Assembly: GCF_900112105.1 (NCBI RefSeq)
Contig: NZ_FOKV01000009.1
Coordinates: 1 to 64,000, forward strand
DNA length: 64,000 nt
Origin: Zunongwangia mangrovi
GTDB taxonomy: Bacteria > Bacteroidota > Bacteroidia > Flavobacteriales > Flavobacteriaceae
Direction of reading: 5' to 3'
In this document: in pieces, positions 1 to 7,924 of the stretch
Layout of the letters: each line of letters begins with the position of its first letter
Numbering within the stretch: the stretch's first letter is position 1
Made by a program: the position numbers and the translations under genes
Notes under the pieces: model-generated
Database searches by the model: none
What the model was told of the DNA's origin: nothing
What the model saw: the letters and a program-made list of their open reading frames with translations, nothing else

Positions 1-76
1 GACCACGTTGATAGGCTATAGGTGTAAAGGCAGTAATGTCATAGCCGAGTAGTACTAATAATCCGTATAGCTTGAT
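1..76 (+). rRNA. 23S ribosomal RNA, 3' end (partial)
   Basis: The window opens inside the 3' tail of 23S rRNA. The stretch around positions 30-60, including GCCGAGTAGTACTAATAATC, is typical of the last helix of bacterial 23S rRNA. The gene starts left of the window. The exact 3' end is estimated at about position 76 and was not modelled. It is followed by a spacer of about 150 bases without tRNA genes and then 5S rRNA. Confidence 0.9.
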
Positions 77-223
77 GCAACGTTCTCTAAGGGGTGCAAG
101 CTCCTTAGAGACGGCCAAATGCTAAGTTTTGTTAAGTTTTATAGTATTTTTTATTTCTTAATCATGTCAACATATTAGACTGTTGATCAGTTATATTGAT
201 AACTGATGCAATAGGTAACGACT

Positions 224-332
<109 letters not shown>

Positions 333-340
333 TTTTTAAA

Positions 341-371
341 AACCCTTACCGGAAATGGTAAGGGTTTTTTG
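341..371 (+). terminator. rRNA operon terminator
   Basis: A perfect 10-bp stem, AACCCTTACC (341-350) with GGTAAGGGTT (357-366), has a six-base loop and a T-run. It lies 8 bases after 5S rRNA and ends the rRNA operon. Confidence 0.92.
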
Positions 372-375
372 TTTT

Positions 376-657
376 ATAGAAGTTTATAAGTTTAGGATGA
401 GTAAACCAATACGTACGTGAAAGTCGTTGCACAGCTAAGAACTAACTAACTCATGACACCCCATAAAAAAGCCGCTCTATCTAATTAGAGCGGCTTTTTA
501 TATATTATATGTACTACCCGAAACCTTAGGCGGCCGGAAGATCCCCATTACCCTTGGTCGGTAACTTACTACTGCCCATTAAATATTTATCCACGTGGTA
601 AGTTGCGGTAGAATAATTGTAGTAGATAGTTATTTTTTGAGAGGTAATTTATATGAA
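376..657. other. gene-free spacer with a second, orphan terminator
   Basis: About 280 bases between the rRNA operon and the DUF4268 gene show no convincing open frame or tRNA. The only clear structure is a hairpin at 471-494 (GCCGCTCTA paired with TAGAGCGGC) with A-rich and T-rich flanks, so it could terminate in either direction. It may end the leftward DUF4268/ZIP transcript or catch read-through from the rRNA operon. Confidence 0.6.
471..499. terminator. bidirectional intrinsic terminator
   Basis: A 9-bp stem (471-479 with 486-494) with a six-base loop is flanked by an A-run on the left and a T-run on the right. It lies about 160 bases beyond the stop of the leftward DUF4268 gene and 100 bases beyond the rRNA terminator. 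Confidence 0.75.
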
Positions 658-1089
658 TTAATCAGTAATAAAATCTTTAAACTCTAGCCAAAACATTTCT
701 AGTTGATGCATATTTTCAGCAAAAAAGCTCTTAACCTGTGGCCAATCATTTCTGTTATTAATACTTACTTTATCTTCTAGTTCTACGTAGATTCTTGAAA
801 CGCTTTTTCCTTCAGGTAATACATACTCAGCATCAAATACGATATTAGACAGGTATTCAGATTTCAATAAATTTCGTAGAGATTCTAGTTTTTCAAAATA
901 ATAGGATTGAATAATTTCATCTTCAGAATCAACATCTAAAGATATCATTGCTGTTTTTCTGGTAAATGTAAATTTTAGTTGAATTTCCTTAACTTTGGTG
1001 TTATAAAGAATCCATTTGCGTGAATATTCCTGTCCAAAGCTTGTCCAAAATTCCTGTCTAAGTTTTTTGCTTTCTTCTTTACTGAACAT
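658..1089 (-). CDS. DUF4268 domain-containing protein
   Basis: A 143-residue cytosolic protein without signal peptide or membrane segment. It resembles the small DUF4268 proteins common in Bacteroidota (start MFSKEESKKLRQEFWTSFGQ, a central Trp-containing RKWILYNTKV block, and a C-terminal WPQVKSFF...FWLEFKDFI region). The family's function is not established; some members lie near nucleases, but nothing here shows a catalytic motif. It starts 3 bases after the stop of the ZIP transporter gene on the same strand, so the two are probably co-transcribed. Family assignment is from memory of the pattern. Confidence 0.75.
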   Translation of the reverse strand: MFSKEESKKLRQEFWTSFGQEYSRKWILYNTKVKEIQLKFTFTRKTAMISLDVDSEDEIIQSYYFEKLESLRNLLKSEYLSNIVFDAEYVLPEGKSVSRIYVELEDKVSINNRNDWPQVKSFFAENMHQLEMFWLEFKDFITD

Positions 1090-1092
1090 AAA

Positions 1093-1764
1093 TTACATAA
1101 AATAAGCTAGTAGAATTCCCAAAATAATTACGCATAATTTCGAGGCATTAAATTTATGATCTTTAGAAGCTTCGAATAAAATAGTAGTTGATATGTGTAA
1201 AAATACGCCTATAACTACTGCATTTATATAGGCGCCGTAATTTTGTATGAAATCGAATTGAATTTTTAGAAAACTTCCGATTGGGGTCATTAAAGCAAAT
1301 AGAAGTAAGAATAGAGCTGCTTTAAATTTTCCCAGTTTAGAATTGAACAAAAATATACTTAGAATAGCTGCTACTGGTATTTTATGAATTGCAACACCAT
1401 ATAATAGATGAGAGCTCTCACTTAGAGGAAAACCTTCTAATAAAGAATGTATTCCCAAACTAAATAAAAGCATTATGGGGAATTGTTTAGAATTTGGATC
1501 ATGGTGCATATGACCATGCTCCAATCCTTTCGATATAAATTCTAATATGATCTGGAATAATAGACCTAACAAAATAAAGACGCCTATCTCTTTTCCTTTA
1601 TTCTCGTAAACTTCTGGAAGTAGCTCAAAAACTGTTACAGATAGTAAATATGCACCACTAAAGGATAATAGAAGTTTAAAACTTGTGGACGATGATGGTT
1701 TTAGAAATTTTGCAATTAAATAACCTAGTAATACAGCTAAAAGGGGTAAAATAAATATCATCAA
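1093..1764 (-). CDS. ZIP family metal transporter
   Basis: A 223-residue inner-membrane protein with about seven or eight hydrophobic segments. A His-rich cytoplasmic loop (GLEHGHMHHDPN, near residue 82) is followed by the two ZIP signature helices, HSLLEGFPL and VAIHKIPVAA, whose His and Glu residues line the metal path in this family. ZIP proteins import divalent metals such as zinc, iron or manganese; the substrate cannot be read here. The length is typical of short bacterial ZIPs. It is the first gene of a two-gene leftward unit with the DUF4268 gene. No metal-regulator site was recognised upstream. Confidence 0.85.
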   Translation of the reverse strand: MMIFILPLLAVLLGYLIAKFLKPSSSTSFKLLLSFSGAYLLSVTVFELLPEVYENKGKEIGVFILLGLLFQIILEFISKGLEHGHMHHDPNSKQFPIMLLFSLGIHSLLEGFPLSESSHLLYGVAIHKIPVAAILSIFLFNSKLGKFKAALFLLLFALMTPIGSFLKIQFDFIQNYGAYINAVVIGVFLHISTTILFEASKDHKFNASKLCVIILGILLAYFM

Positions 1765-1877
1765 TCGTTTCCTGTTAATTATGGCGATGCTTAGTCGATC
1801 TTTTTACTGAATGATTTCAGAAAAAATTAATTTTTTAACCAATTAAGCTAAGGTTATTATTTGCTGCGAAAATAACG

Positions 1878-1885
1878 TAATTTTG
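1878..1885 (+). promoter_or_regulatory. -7 promoter box TAATTTTG
   Basis: This matches the Bacteroidota -7 consensus TAnnTTTG, 24 bases before the ATG of the rRNA methyltransferase gene. A TTTG at 1860-1863 could serve as the -33 element, but the spacing of 14 is short of the usual 17-23. Confidence 0.5.
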
Positions 1886-1909
1886 CCATTCTTTAAAAGA
1901 TGATCGAAT

Positions 1910-3067
1910 ATGGATGGTAACTTTAAAATGATAGCGAAAACTTTTTTTGGTTTTGAACCAATCTTGGCAAAAGAGCTTAGAGATTTGGGTGCAATGGATG
2001 TGAAAGAGGGGAATAGAATGGTAAGTTTTGTAGGTGATAAAGGTTTTATGTATAAGGCTAATCTTTGCCTGCGTACGGCTATAAAGATCTTAAAGCCCTT
2101 TGCTGGTTTTAAAGTATTTTCTGAGGAGGATTTATACAACAATATTAAAAAGCTAAATTGGGATGAAGTTTTAGATGTTAATGGAAGCTTAGCTGTGGAT
2201 GCTACATTACATTCTGAAGTATTTACCCATTCAAAATATATCTCTTTAAAGACCAAAGATGCTATTGTAGATCGTTATCGAGAGCAATATGGTAAACGAC
2301 CTAATGTAGATTTAAAATTTCCAGACTTACGAGTAAATATTCACATCGAAAAAACATGGTGTAATGTCTCATTAGATACCAGTGGAGATTCGCTGCATAA
2401 AAGAGGATATCGTACGGCCACCAATATTGCTCCTATAAACGAGATTCTTGCTGCTGGTATGATATTGAAGTCAGGTTGGAATGGCCAGTGTGATTTTTTG
2501 GATCCTATGTGTGGTAGTGGAACCATTCCTATTGAAGCAGCTATGATTGCGTGTAATATTCCTGCAAATATTAACCGAAAAGAGTTTGGGTTTGAACGTT
2601 GGAAAGACTGGGATGAAGATTTATTCGAAAAGATAGAAGCTTCCATTCTTAAGAAAGTTAAAGATTTTCATTTTGAAATTCTTGGGTATGACAAAGCGCC
2701 ATCTGCAGTAGAAAAAGCAAAGGACAATGTGAAGAATGCCAATCTTTCAGAATTTATAAAAATAGAGCGAACAGATTTTTTTGAAACTGTAAAAAGAAAT
2801 GATCGCCACCTGCATATGGTTTTCAATCCACCATACGGAGAAAGATTGCAGGTAAATATTTCAGAATTCTATAGGAGAATAGGTGATACATTAAAACAAA
2901 GTTATCCTGGGACTGAAGCCTGGTTTATCACTTCAGATGATGAAGCTCTAAAGAACGTAGGTTTAAGACCTTCACGCAAAGTGAAAATGTTTAACGGAGG
3001 TTTAGAATCTCGTTTTTTGAAATATGAAATTTATGAAGGTTCTAAGAAGCGAAAAAAGCAATTCTAA
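1910..3067 (+). CDS. THUMP-domain 23S rRNA guanine-N2 methyltransferase (RlmL/YpsC type)
   Basis: A 385-residue SAM-dependent RNA methyltransferase. The N-terminal 160 residues correspond to a ferredoxin-like/THUMP RNA-binding part, followed by the catalytic domain with the SAM-binding motif FLDPMCGSGTIPIEAA (about residues 195-210) and the catalytic NPPYGERL motif near residue 300. This matches the stand-alone N-terminal half of RlmL, which makes m2G in 23S rRNA; the fused RlmK half of the enterobacterial enzyme is absent, as is normal outside gammaproteobacteria. An in-frame Met seven residues in is an alternative start. Its stop overlaps the stop of the convergent DUF6048 gene by four bases. 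Confidence 0.88.
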   Translation: MDGNFKMIAKTFFGFEPILAKELRDLGAMDVKEGNRMVSFVGDKGFMYKANLCLRTAIKILKPFAGFKVFSEEDLYNNIKKLNWDEVLDVNGSLAVDATLHSEVFTHSKYISLKTKDAIVDRYREQYGKRPNVDLKFPDLRVNIHIEKTWCNVSLDTSGDSLHKRGYRTATNIAPINEILAAGMILKSGWNGQCDFLDPMCGSGTIPIEAAMIACNIPANINRKEFGFERWKDWDEDLFEKIEASILKKVKDFHFEILGYDKAPSAVEKAKDNVKNANLSEFIKIERTDFFETVKRNDRHLHMVFNPPYGERLQVNISEFYRRIGDTLKQSYPGTEAWFITSDDEALKNVGLRPSRKVKMFNGGLESRFLKYEIYEGSKKRKKQF

Positions 3068-3816
3068 TTTTTAGCCTTTCTGAAAATAGGAATTAGGTAA
3101 GAGATAGAGTATCCGTAGCCAATTCCAAAATTACTATCGTCGAACGTACGCCCAAAACCGGGTATGGTAAGATTATCGAAACCATCGGGCGTAGTTTGGC
3201 TTAGTCTACGTTTAAGCTGAACGTTAGCCGAAAGATATAGATTTTTCAGCACTTCAACTTTAAAGCCGGCCATCAGTTCGATCCAACTTGCATTTAAACC
3301 TGAAGTTTCTTCACCGTTATACCTTATATCATCGTCAAAATAGTCATTAGTGGTGTATATACGATACTCTTCAATATCCTGGCTAAAGGTCGAAAATCCG
3401 TAGCGTAGACCTGCAAATACGATATTTTGCATGCCTTCCCAGTTTTCATAAGCATTGTAATTAGCTCCTATCTTTATAAAGCTTCCTGAGGCGGAAACTC
3501 GAATATAGTCTTCGCCAAAGGGTAGTGTTTCATTACCAATCTCGGCCGCCAGATAATAATTATCATAGATTCTCATATCGGCTTCGAGCATAAAACCTGT
3601 GTAGTCTTCATCTAATGCGGTTCTGGCTAATTTACTTAGGTCAATCCCCACACGTAAGCCATACTTTTCTTTGTACACGGTATCGGCTTCCGCAGCTATT
3701 TCAGCAAATTCTTCTTCCTGATTCTGTGCAGACAAAATATTAGTGCTCAGTAAAAAGAGTAGAAGACTAAAAACTAGTGCTGATTTTATATAATTTCGGA
3801 CTATTTTTTCAGGCAT
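3064..3816 (-). CDS. DUF6048 family protein, probable outer-membrane barrel
   Basis: A 250-residue protein with a Sec signal peptide ending near ILSAQ (residue 30) and, in the mature part, repeated aromatic/Gly strands such as YYLAAEIGNE and NIVFAGLRYGFS and a terminal YGYSISYLIPIFR, which suggest a small beta-barrel. Function is unknown. It is the last gene of the rlmD-DUF6452-DUF6048 unit, a gene order I recall from many flavobacteria. Its ATG shares a base with the stop of the preceding gene (TAATG), which implies translational coupling. Confidence 0.75.
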   Translation of the reverse strand: MPEKIVRNYIKSALVFSLLLFLLSTNILSAQNQEEEFAEIAAEADTVYKEKYGLRVGIDLSKLARTALDEDYTGFMLEADMRIYDNYYLAAEIGNETLPFGEDYIRVSASGSFIKIGANYNAYENWEGMQNIVFAGLRYGFSTFSQDIEEYRIYTTNDYFDDDIRYNGEETSGLNASWIELMAGFKVEVLKNLYLSANVQLKRRLSQTTPDGFDNLTIPGFGRTFDDSNFGIGYGYSISYLIPIFRKAKN

Positions 3817-4400
3817 TATTCAAAATAGATATTTAAATGTGCGGTTATGGCATCTTCATCATCTTCGTCTGCATTTTCAAAATTATCTGAAACGACATCA
3901 TCGACTAAAAATTCCATCCTGGTGATCCATCGATCGTCTTCGCCCCCGTCTGTGATGTAATCTATATTCAAATAGTTTACTTTAAATGAACAAGCTCGGT
4001 TGATATATTCTTCTTCTGGATCGTAATTAAACTCGATAATATCTGTATTGGTCTCTAGATTATCATCTTCATCTTCTACAACCTCACCATTTTCATCATA
4101 AATAGGGCCGTTATATACAAATTCATACTGAGTTGAATTTTCGCCTGTTCTTAACGGAAGTTGTATACTTTGGCTATTCTCGCGATATAAAACCAGATCT
4201 AGTGGATCTCTTCCTGCTTCACGAACCGTTAAGTTAACTGAAGTTCTCGGCTCCCGAGTGGTAGCATCAAAGAAATTGATTACTAACATAGGAGTTGTAT
4301 CTACTGTTTCTGGGCAAATGTCATCCCTTTGGCATCCTGCAAAAATTACCAGGATGAAAATCGATAAAATTAAATGACTTTTATAATTAGTAAACTTCAT
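3816..4400 (-). CDS. DUF6452 family lipoprotein
   Basis: A 194-residue lipoprotein when started at the ATG at 4400; an upstream TTG in frame would add six residues but lies inside rlmD and is less likely. The signal ends in the lipobox IFAGC, and the mature part begins QRDDICPETVD, with further Cys residues that may form a disulfide. The rest is acidic and predicted to be beta-rich. No catalytic motif was recognised. The start overlaps the rlmD stop as TAATG, and its own stop overlaps the next ATG in the same way, so all three genes appear coupled. Confidence 0.78.
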   Translation of the reverse strand: MKFTNYKSHLILSIFILVIFAGCQRDDICPETVDTTPMLVINFFDATTREPRTSVNLTVREAGRDPLDLVLYRENSQSIQLPLRTGENSTQYEFVYNGPIYDENGEVVEDEDDNLETNTDIIEFNYDPEEEYINRACSFKVNYLNIDYITDGGEDDRWITRMEFLVDDVVSDNFENADEDDEDAITAHLNIYFE

Positions 4401-5809
4401 TATTTTCTTTCTAAACAAACCACATTTTCAACATGAAATGTTTGTGGGAACATATCGACAGGCTGCACCTTGGTTACCTTGTAATATTCGTCTAGCAAAG
4501 CAAGATCTCTTGCTTGTGTAGCCGAATTACAACTTACATAAACAATTTTTTCTGGTAATATTCCTATAATTTGAGCGACCACGTCTTTATGCATTCCGTC
4601 TCGTGGTGGATCTGTTATTATAACGTCTGGGTGGCCATGTTTATTGATAAAGTTTTCAGTAAAAACTTTTTTCATGTCTCCAGCAAAGAATTCGGTATTT
4701 GTTATGCCATTTCTTTCGGCATTTTCAATCGCATCACTTATCGCTTCAGGAACTGCCTCAACACCAATAACTTTTTTAGCTTGTTTTGCCACAAACTGAG
4801 CGATAGTTCCTGTACCTGTATAAAGATCGTAAACTAATTCATCTCCTTTAAGATCTGCAAATTCTCTTGTGATCTTATAAAGTTCGTAAGCCTGGGCAGA
4901 ATTTGTTTGGTAAAATGATTTGGCGTTGATCTTAAATTTAAGACCTTCCATTTCTTCGAAAATATGATCTCTACCTTTGTAACATATCACTTCCTGATCG
5001 TAAATTGTGTCATTTCCTTTGTTATTGATCACGTACTGTAATGAAGTGATCTCTGGGAATTCTTCAGCAACGGCATTTAATAGCAATTCTCTAGCATCCC
5101 TATCTTCTTCAAAAAACTGAATAAGAACCATAATTTCACCAGTGCTAGTAGTTCTAATCATTAGAGTTCTAAGTAGACCTGATTGTGCTCTGGTATTAAA
5201 GAATGGGATTTCATTTTGCGTCGCAAAAATCTTCACAAAATTTCTTATCGCGTTACTAGGGTCTTCCTGAAGGTGACATTTCTTAATGTCTAAAATTTTA
5301 TCCCACATTCCTGGAATATGGAAACCAAGCGCATTTTTATCGTCAAAATCTTTACCACTTTGAATTTCTTCTAAAGTCAACCAACGGCTATCACTAAAAG
5401 AGAATTCCATTTTATTACGATAAAAATAAATTTCCTTACTGCCTAAAATTGGGGTTATTTCGGGTAATTCTATTTTCCCTAGACGCTGAAGATTGTTTGT
5501 AACTTCCTGTTGTTTATATTCAAGTTGATATTTATAATCCATAAACTGCCATTTGCAACCACCACAGGTCCCAAAATGTTGGCAAACAGGTTCTACTCTT
5601 TTATCTGAATATGAATGAAAATTTATAGCTGTACCTTCAAAATACGACTTACGTTTTTTGGTAGTTTGCACGTCGATTACATCACCAGGTACGGCATTAT
5701 TTACAAAAATTACACGTCCATCCGGTGACTTGGCAATGCTTTTTCCTTTAGCACCGGCATCAACAACTTCAACAGCTTCAAAAAGCTTATTTTTATTCCT
5801 TCTTCCCAT
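4400..5809 (-). CDS. rlmD: 23S rRNA (uracil-1939-C5)-methyltransferase RlmD
   Basis: Using the ATG at 5809 gives 469 residues, usual for the family. An N-terminal TRAM domain (VVDAGAKGKSIAK...) is followed by the Fe-S cysteine cluster CQHFGTCGGCKW, the SAM motif DLYTGTGTIAQF, the DPPRDGMH motif and the catalytic YVSCNSATQARD, whose Cys (about residue 427) forms the covalent adduct with uracil. An ATG eight codons upstream is possible, but the -7 promoter box lies between the two, which argues for 5809. First gene of the three-gene leftward unit. RlmD is the best subfamily guess; RlmCD-type specificity cannot be excluded. Confidence 0.9.
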   Translation of the reverse strand: MGRRNKNKLFEAVEVVDAGAKGKSIAKSPDGRVIFVNNAVPGDVIDVQTTKKRKSYFEGTAINFHSYSDKRVEPVCQHFGTCGGCKWQFMDYKYQLEYKQQEVTNNLQRLGKIELPEITPILGSKEIYFYRNKMEFSFSDSRWLTLEEIQSGKDFDDKNALGFHIPGMWDKILDIKKCHLQEDPSNAIRNFVKIFATQNEIPFFNTRAQSGLLRTLMIRTTSTGEIMVLIQFFEEDRDARELLLNAVAEEFPEITSLQYVINNKGNDTIYDQEVICYKGRDHIFEEMEGLKFKINAKSFYQTNSAQAYELYKITREFADLKGDELVYDLYTGTGTIAQFVAKQAKKVIGVEAVPEAISDAIENAERNGITNTEFFAGDMKKVFTENFINKHGHPDVIITDPPRDGMHKDVVAQIIGILPEKIVYVSCNSATQARDLALLDEYYKVTKVQPVDMFPQTFHVENVVCLERK

Positions 5810-5813
5810 ATCG

Positions 5814-5821
5814 CAAAAATA
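5814..5821 (-). promoter_or_regulatory. -7 promoter box TATTTTTG of rlmD
   Basis: On the minus strand TATTTTTG ends four bases before the rlmD ATG. In Bacteroidota transcription starts a few bases after this box, so the rlmD mRNA would have almost no leader. No clear -33 element was seen. Confidence 0.55.
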
Positions 5822-5975
5822 GAATAATTGCATGATTAAAGGTGTGTGTCATTGAAAAAATCAGGAAACATTTAGTAAATTGCGAAAACATTAAAAATGG
5901 ATGATTTCTCTCCTAATCTGTAATAGCAGAACAAGAAGGAATTGAATATATTAATGATTAAAATTTGAAAAAGGA

Positions 5976-7220
5976 ATGCCATTAACAGAAATTAATTCAT
6001 CACAACAAGCTATCGAGTTAGAAGACAAGCATGGTGCGCATAATTACCATCCGCTACCAGCTGTTTTAAGTAGAGGAGAAGGCGTGCATGTTTGGGATGT
6101 AGAAGGGAAAAAGTATTATGATTTCCTTTCGGCATATTCTGCAGTTAACCAGGGACATTGTCATCCAAAAATTGTAGAGGCATTAAATAAACAGGCGGCT
6201 ACCTTAACCTTAACTTCTAGAGCGTTTCATAATGATGTGCTAGGACCGTTTGAAAAATATGCTACAGAGTATTTTGGTTTTGATAAATTGTTGCCAATGA
6301 ATACTGGTGCTGAAGCGGTAGAAACTGCTATTAAAGTAGCCAGAAAATGGGCTTACGAGACTAAAGGAGTAAAGGAAACTGAAGCTGAAATAATTGTTTG
6401 TGAAAATAATTTCCACGGAAGGACAACAACGATTATTTCTTTTTCTAATGACGAAGAAGCACGCAAGAATTTTGGACCATATACACCGGGTTTCCAAAAA
6501 ATACCTTATGATGACATTGATGCTTTAGAAAAAGCTTTGAATAAAAATGAAAACATAGCTGGATTTTTGGTAGAACCAATCCAGGGTGAAGCCGGAGTTT
6601 ATGTACCATCTGAAGGTTTTCTAAAGAGAGCAAAAGAACTATGTGAAAAACACAATGTTCTATTTATAGCAGATGAAGTTCAAACAGGAATCGCCAGAAC
6701 AGGTCAATTACTGGCTGTAGATCACGAGGATGTGAAACCTGATATTCTTATTTTAGGTAAGGCAATATCAGGAGGAGTATATCCAGTATCAGCTGTTTTA
6801 GCAAACAACAATGTGATGGATGTGATCAAACCAGGTCAGCATGGTTCGACTTTTGGAGGAAATCCACTTGCTTGCGCAGTGGCGCATGCAGCTTTAGAAG
6901 TTATTAAAGATGAAAAATTAGCTGAAAATGCGGAAAAGCTAGGAGGATTATTCCGTAGACTTTTTGATGATTATATAAGAACTTCTAATATTGTTGAATT
7001 AGTAAGGGGTAAAGGCCTTTTAAACGCAATTGTAATAAATGATTCTCCAGATAGTTCGACAGCATGGGATATTTGTGTTGCTCTGAAGAAAAATGGTTTG
7101 TTAGCAAAACCTACTCATGGTAATATTATTCGTTTTGCACCACCTTTAGTAATGAACGAAGAACAGCTTAGAGACTGTGTAGATATCATTACAAAAACTC
7201 TAAATGAATTTGAAAAATAA
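5976..7220 (+). CDS. rocD: ornithine--oxo-acid aminotransferase
   Basis: A 414-residue PLP-dependent class III aminotransferase that converts ornithine and 2-oxoglutarate to glutamate semialdehyde and glutamate in arginine/proline catabolism. The N-terminal [21 protein letters not shown] block is characteristic of ornithine aminotransferases. Other landmarks are [13 protein letters not shown], the NFHGRT loop, ADEVQTG before the cofactor Asp, and LGKAISGG with the Schiff-base Lys at residue 262. Length and motifs are complete. It stands alone, with a terminator directly after it. Confidence 0.93.
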   Translation: MPLTEINSSQQAIELEDKHGAHNYHPLPAVLSRGEGVHVWDVEGKKYYDFLSAYSAVNQGHCHPKIVEALNKQAATLTLTSRAFHNDVLGPFEKYATEYFGFDKLLPMNTGAEAVETAIKVARKWAYETKGVKETEAEIIVCENNFHGRTTTIISFSNDEEARKNFGPYTPGFQKIPYDDIDALEKALNKNENIAGFLVEPIQGEAGVYVPSEGFLKRAKELCEKHNVLFIADEVQTGIARTGQLLAVDHEDVKPDILILGKAISGGVYPVSAVLANNNVMDVIKPGQHGSTFGGNPLACAVAHAALEVIKDEKLAENAEKLGGLFRRLFDDYIRTSNIVELVRGKGLLNAIVINDSPDSSTAWDICVALKKNGLLAKPTHGNIIRFAPPLVMNEEQLRDCVDIITKTLNEFEK

Positions 7221-7238
7221 GAATCAAATAAAATTAAA

Positions 7239-7267
7239 AAAATCCCCGGTTTTTCCGGGGATTTTTG
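7239..7267. terminator. bidirectional terminator between rocD and the CCC-motif gene
   Basis: A 9-bp stem, AATCCCCGG (7241-7249) with CCGGGGATT (7255-7263), has an A-run before and T-run after. It serves rocD on the plus strand and the converging leftward operon. Confidence 0.9.
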
Positions 7268-7296
7268 ATTTATAGCAGTTTAGAACATATGCTATA

Positions 7297-7617
7297 TTAT
7301 AATCCTGAGCTGTATATCTCTCTTTGCATTTCCATCAAGCCTTCTATTCCTCCGGCAGAAATAAGTGCAATTATTCCAGAAATAAATGAAAGAGCACTAA
7401 GCACCAAACCAATAATACCTAGAATACGACCGGTTTTTACATTTTCGTAACCTGTATAAAGTTCTGGATTCGCATAGTAAAGTTCTTTCGCTTTATTGGC
7501 TAATACGATGGCTAAAATTCCAAATACAATTCCGAATAATCCATAGCAACAACAGCCTATAATAGATAATATTCCGAAAACTAAAATGAGTGTGGAATTA
7601 GGTAATTTTTCTTTCAT
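7297..7617 (-). CDS. CCC-motif small membrane protein
   Basis: A 106-residue protein with two or three hydrophobic segments (about residues 8-40 and 60-95) and the Cys triplet in SIIGCCCYGLFGIVFG that names this flavobacterial family. A loop between the segments reads KAKELYYANPELY. Function is unknown. It follows the DUF2752 gene by six bases, and the pair follows a T9SS cargo gene on the same strand. The fold resembles DUF4190-like small membrane proteins, but that is an inference. Confidence 0.75.
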   Translation of the reverse strand: MKEKLPNSTLILVFGILSIIGCCCYGLFGIVFGILAIVLANKAKELYYANPELYTGYENVKTGRILGIIGLVLSALSFISGIIALISAGGIEGLMEMQREIYSSGL

Positions 7618-7623
7618 GATTGA

Positions 7624-7905
7624 TTAATTGGTTAGGTTATAAAATTGGCTCATTTTGAAAACATACGAAATAATCATTATCGATGCATTCAAAAAAATAA
7701 AAGCGATCTTAACTTTAAAATCGCCTTTAAACTTATATTTAATATTGATGATCAAGAAAATCGCAAAGATAACTAAGGTGTAAATTGCAGGATACATTAG
7801 AAAAGCCTCTTTGAAATTACCCTGAAAAAGTAAAATTGCAGCTCTTTGCCCACCACAACCATAACAATCTACACCCAGAAGTGTCTTGTTAAGGCAAGGA
7901 AGCAT
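7624..7905 (-). CDS. DUF2752 family membrane protein
   Basis: A 93-residue protein with the family signature near the N terminus, MLPCLNKTLLGVDCYGCGGQ, followed by two hydrophobic segments (about residues 43-58 and 68-84). The closely placed Cys residues may bind metal or form disulfides; the function is unknown. The frame stays open upstream of this ATG but offers no better start before it runs into the preceding gene, whose stop is 19 bases away. Likely co-transcribed with both neighbours. Confidence 0.8.
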   Translation of the reverse strand: MLPCLNKTLLGVDCYGCGGQRAAILLFQGNFKEAFLMYPAIYTLVIFAIFLIINIKYKFKGDFKVKIAFIFLNASIMIISYVFKMSQFYNLTN

Positions 7906-7924
7906 ATATTCTTCGTAACCGGTA

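Noticed and set aside
509-640. Possible tRNA or structured RNA in the spacer after the rRNA operon
   Set aside because: Only weak pairing (AACTTAC with GTAAGTT) and no cloverleaf, anticodon arm or CCA end could be assembled.
2341-2646. Minus-strand frame inside the rRNA methyltransferase gene
   Set aside because: Antisense to the conserved SAM-binding region of the sense protein; treated as a shadow.
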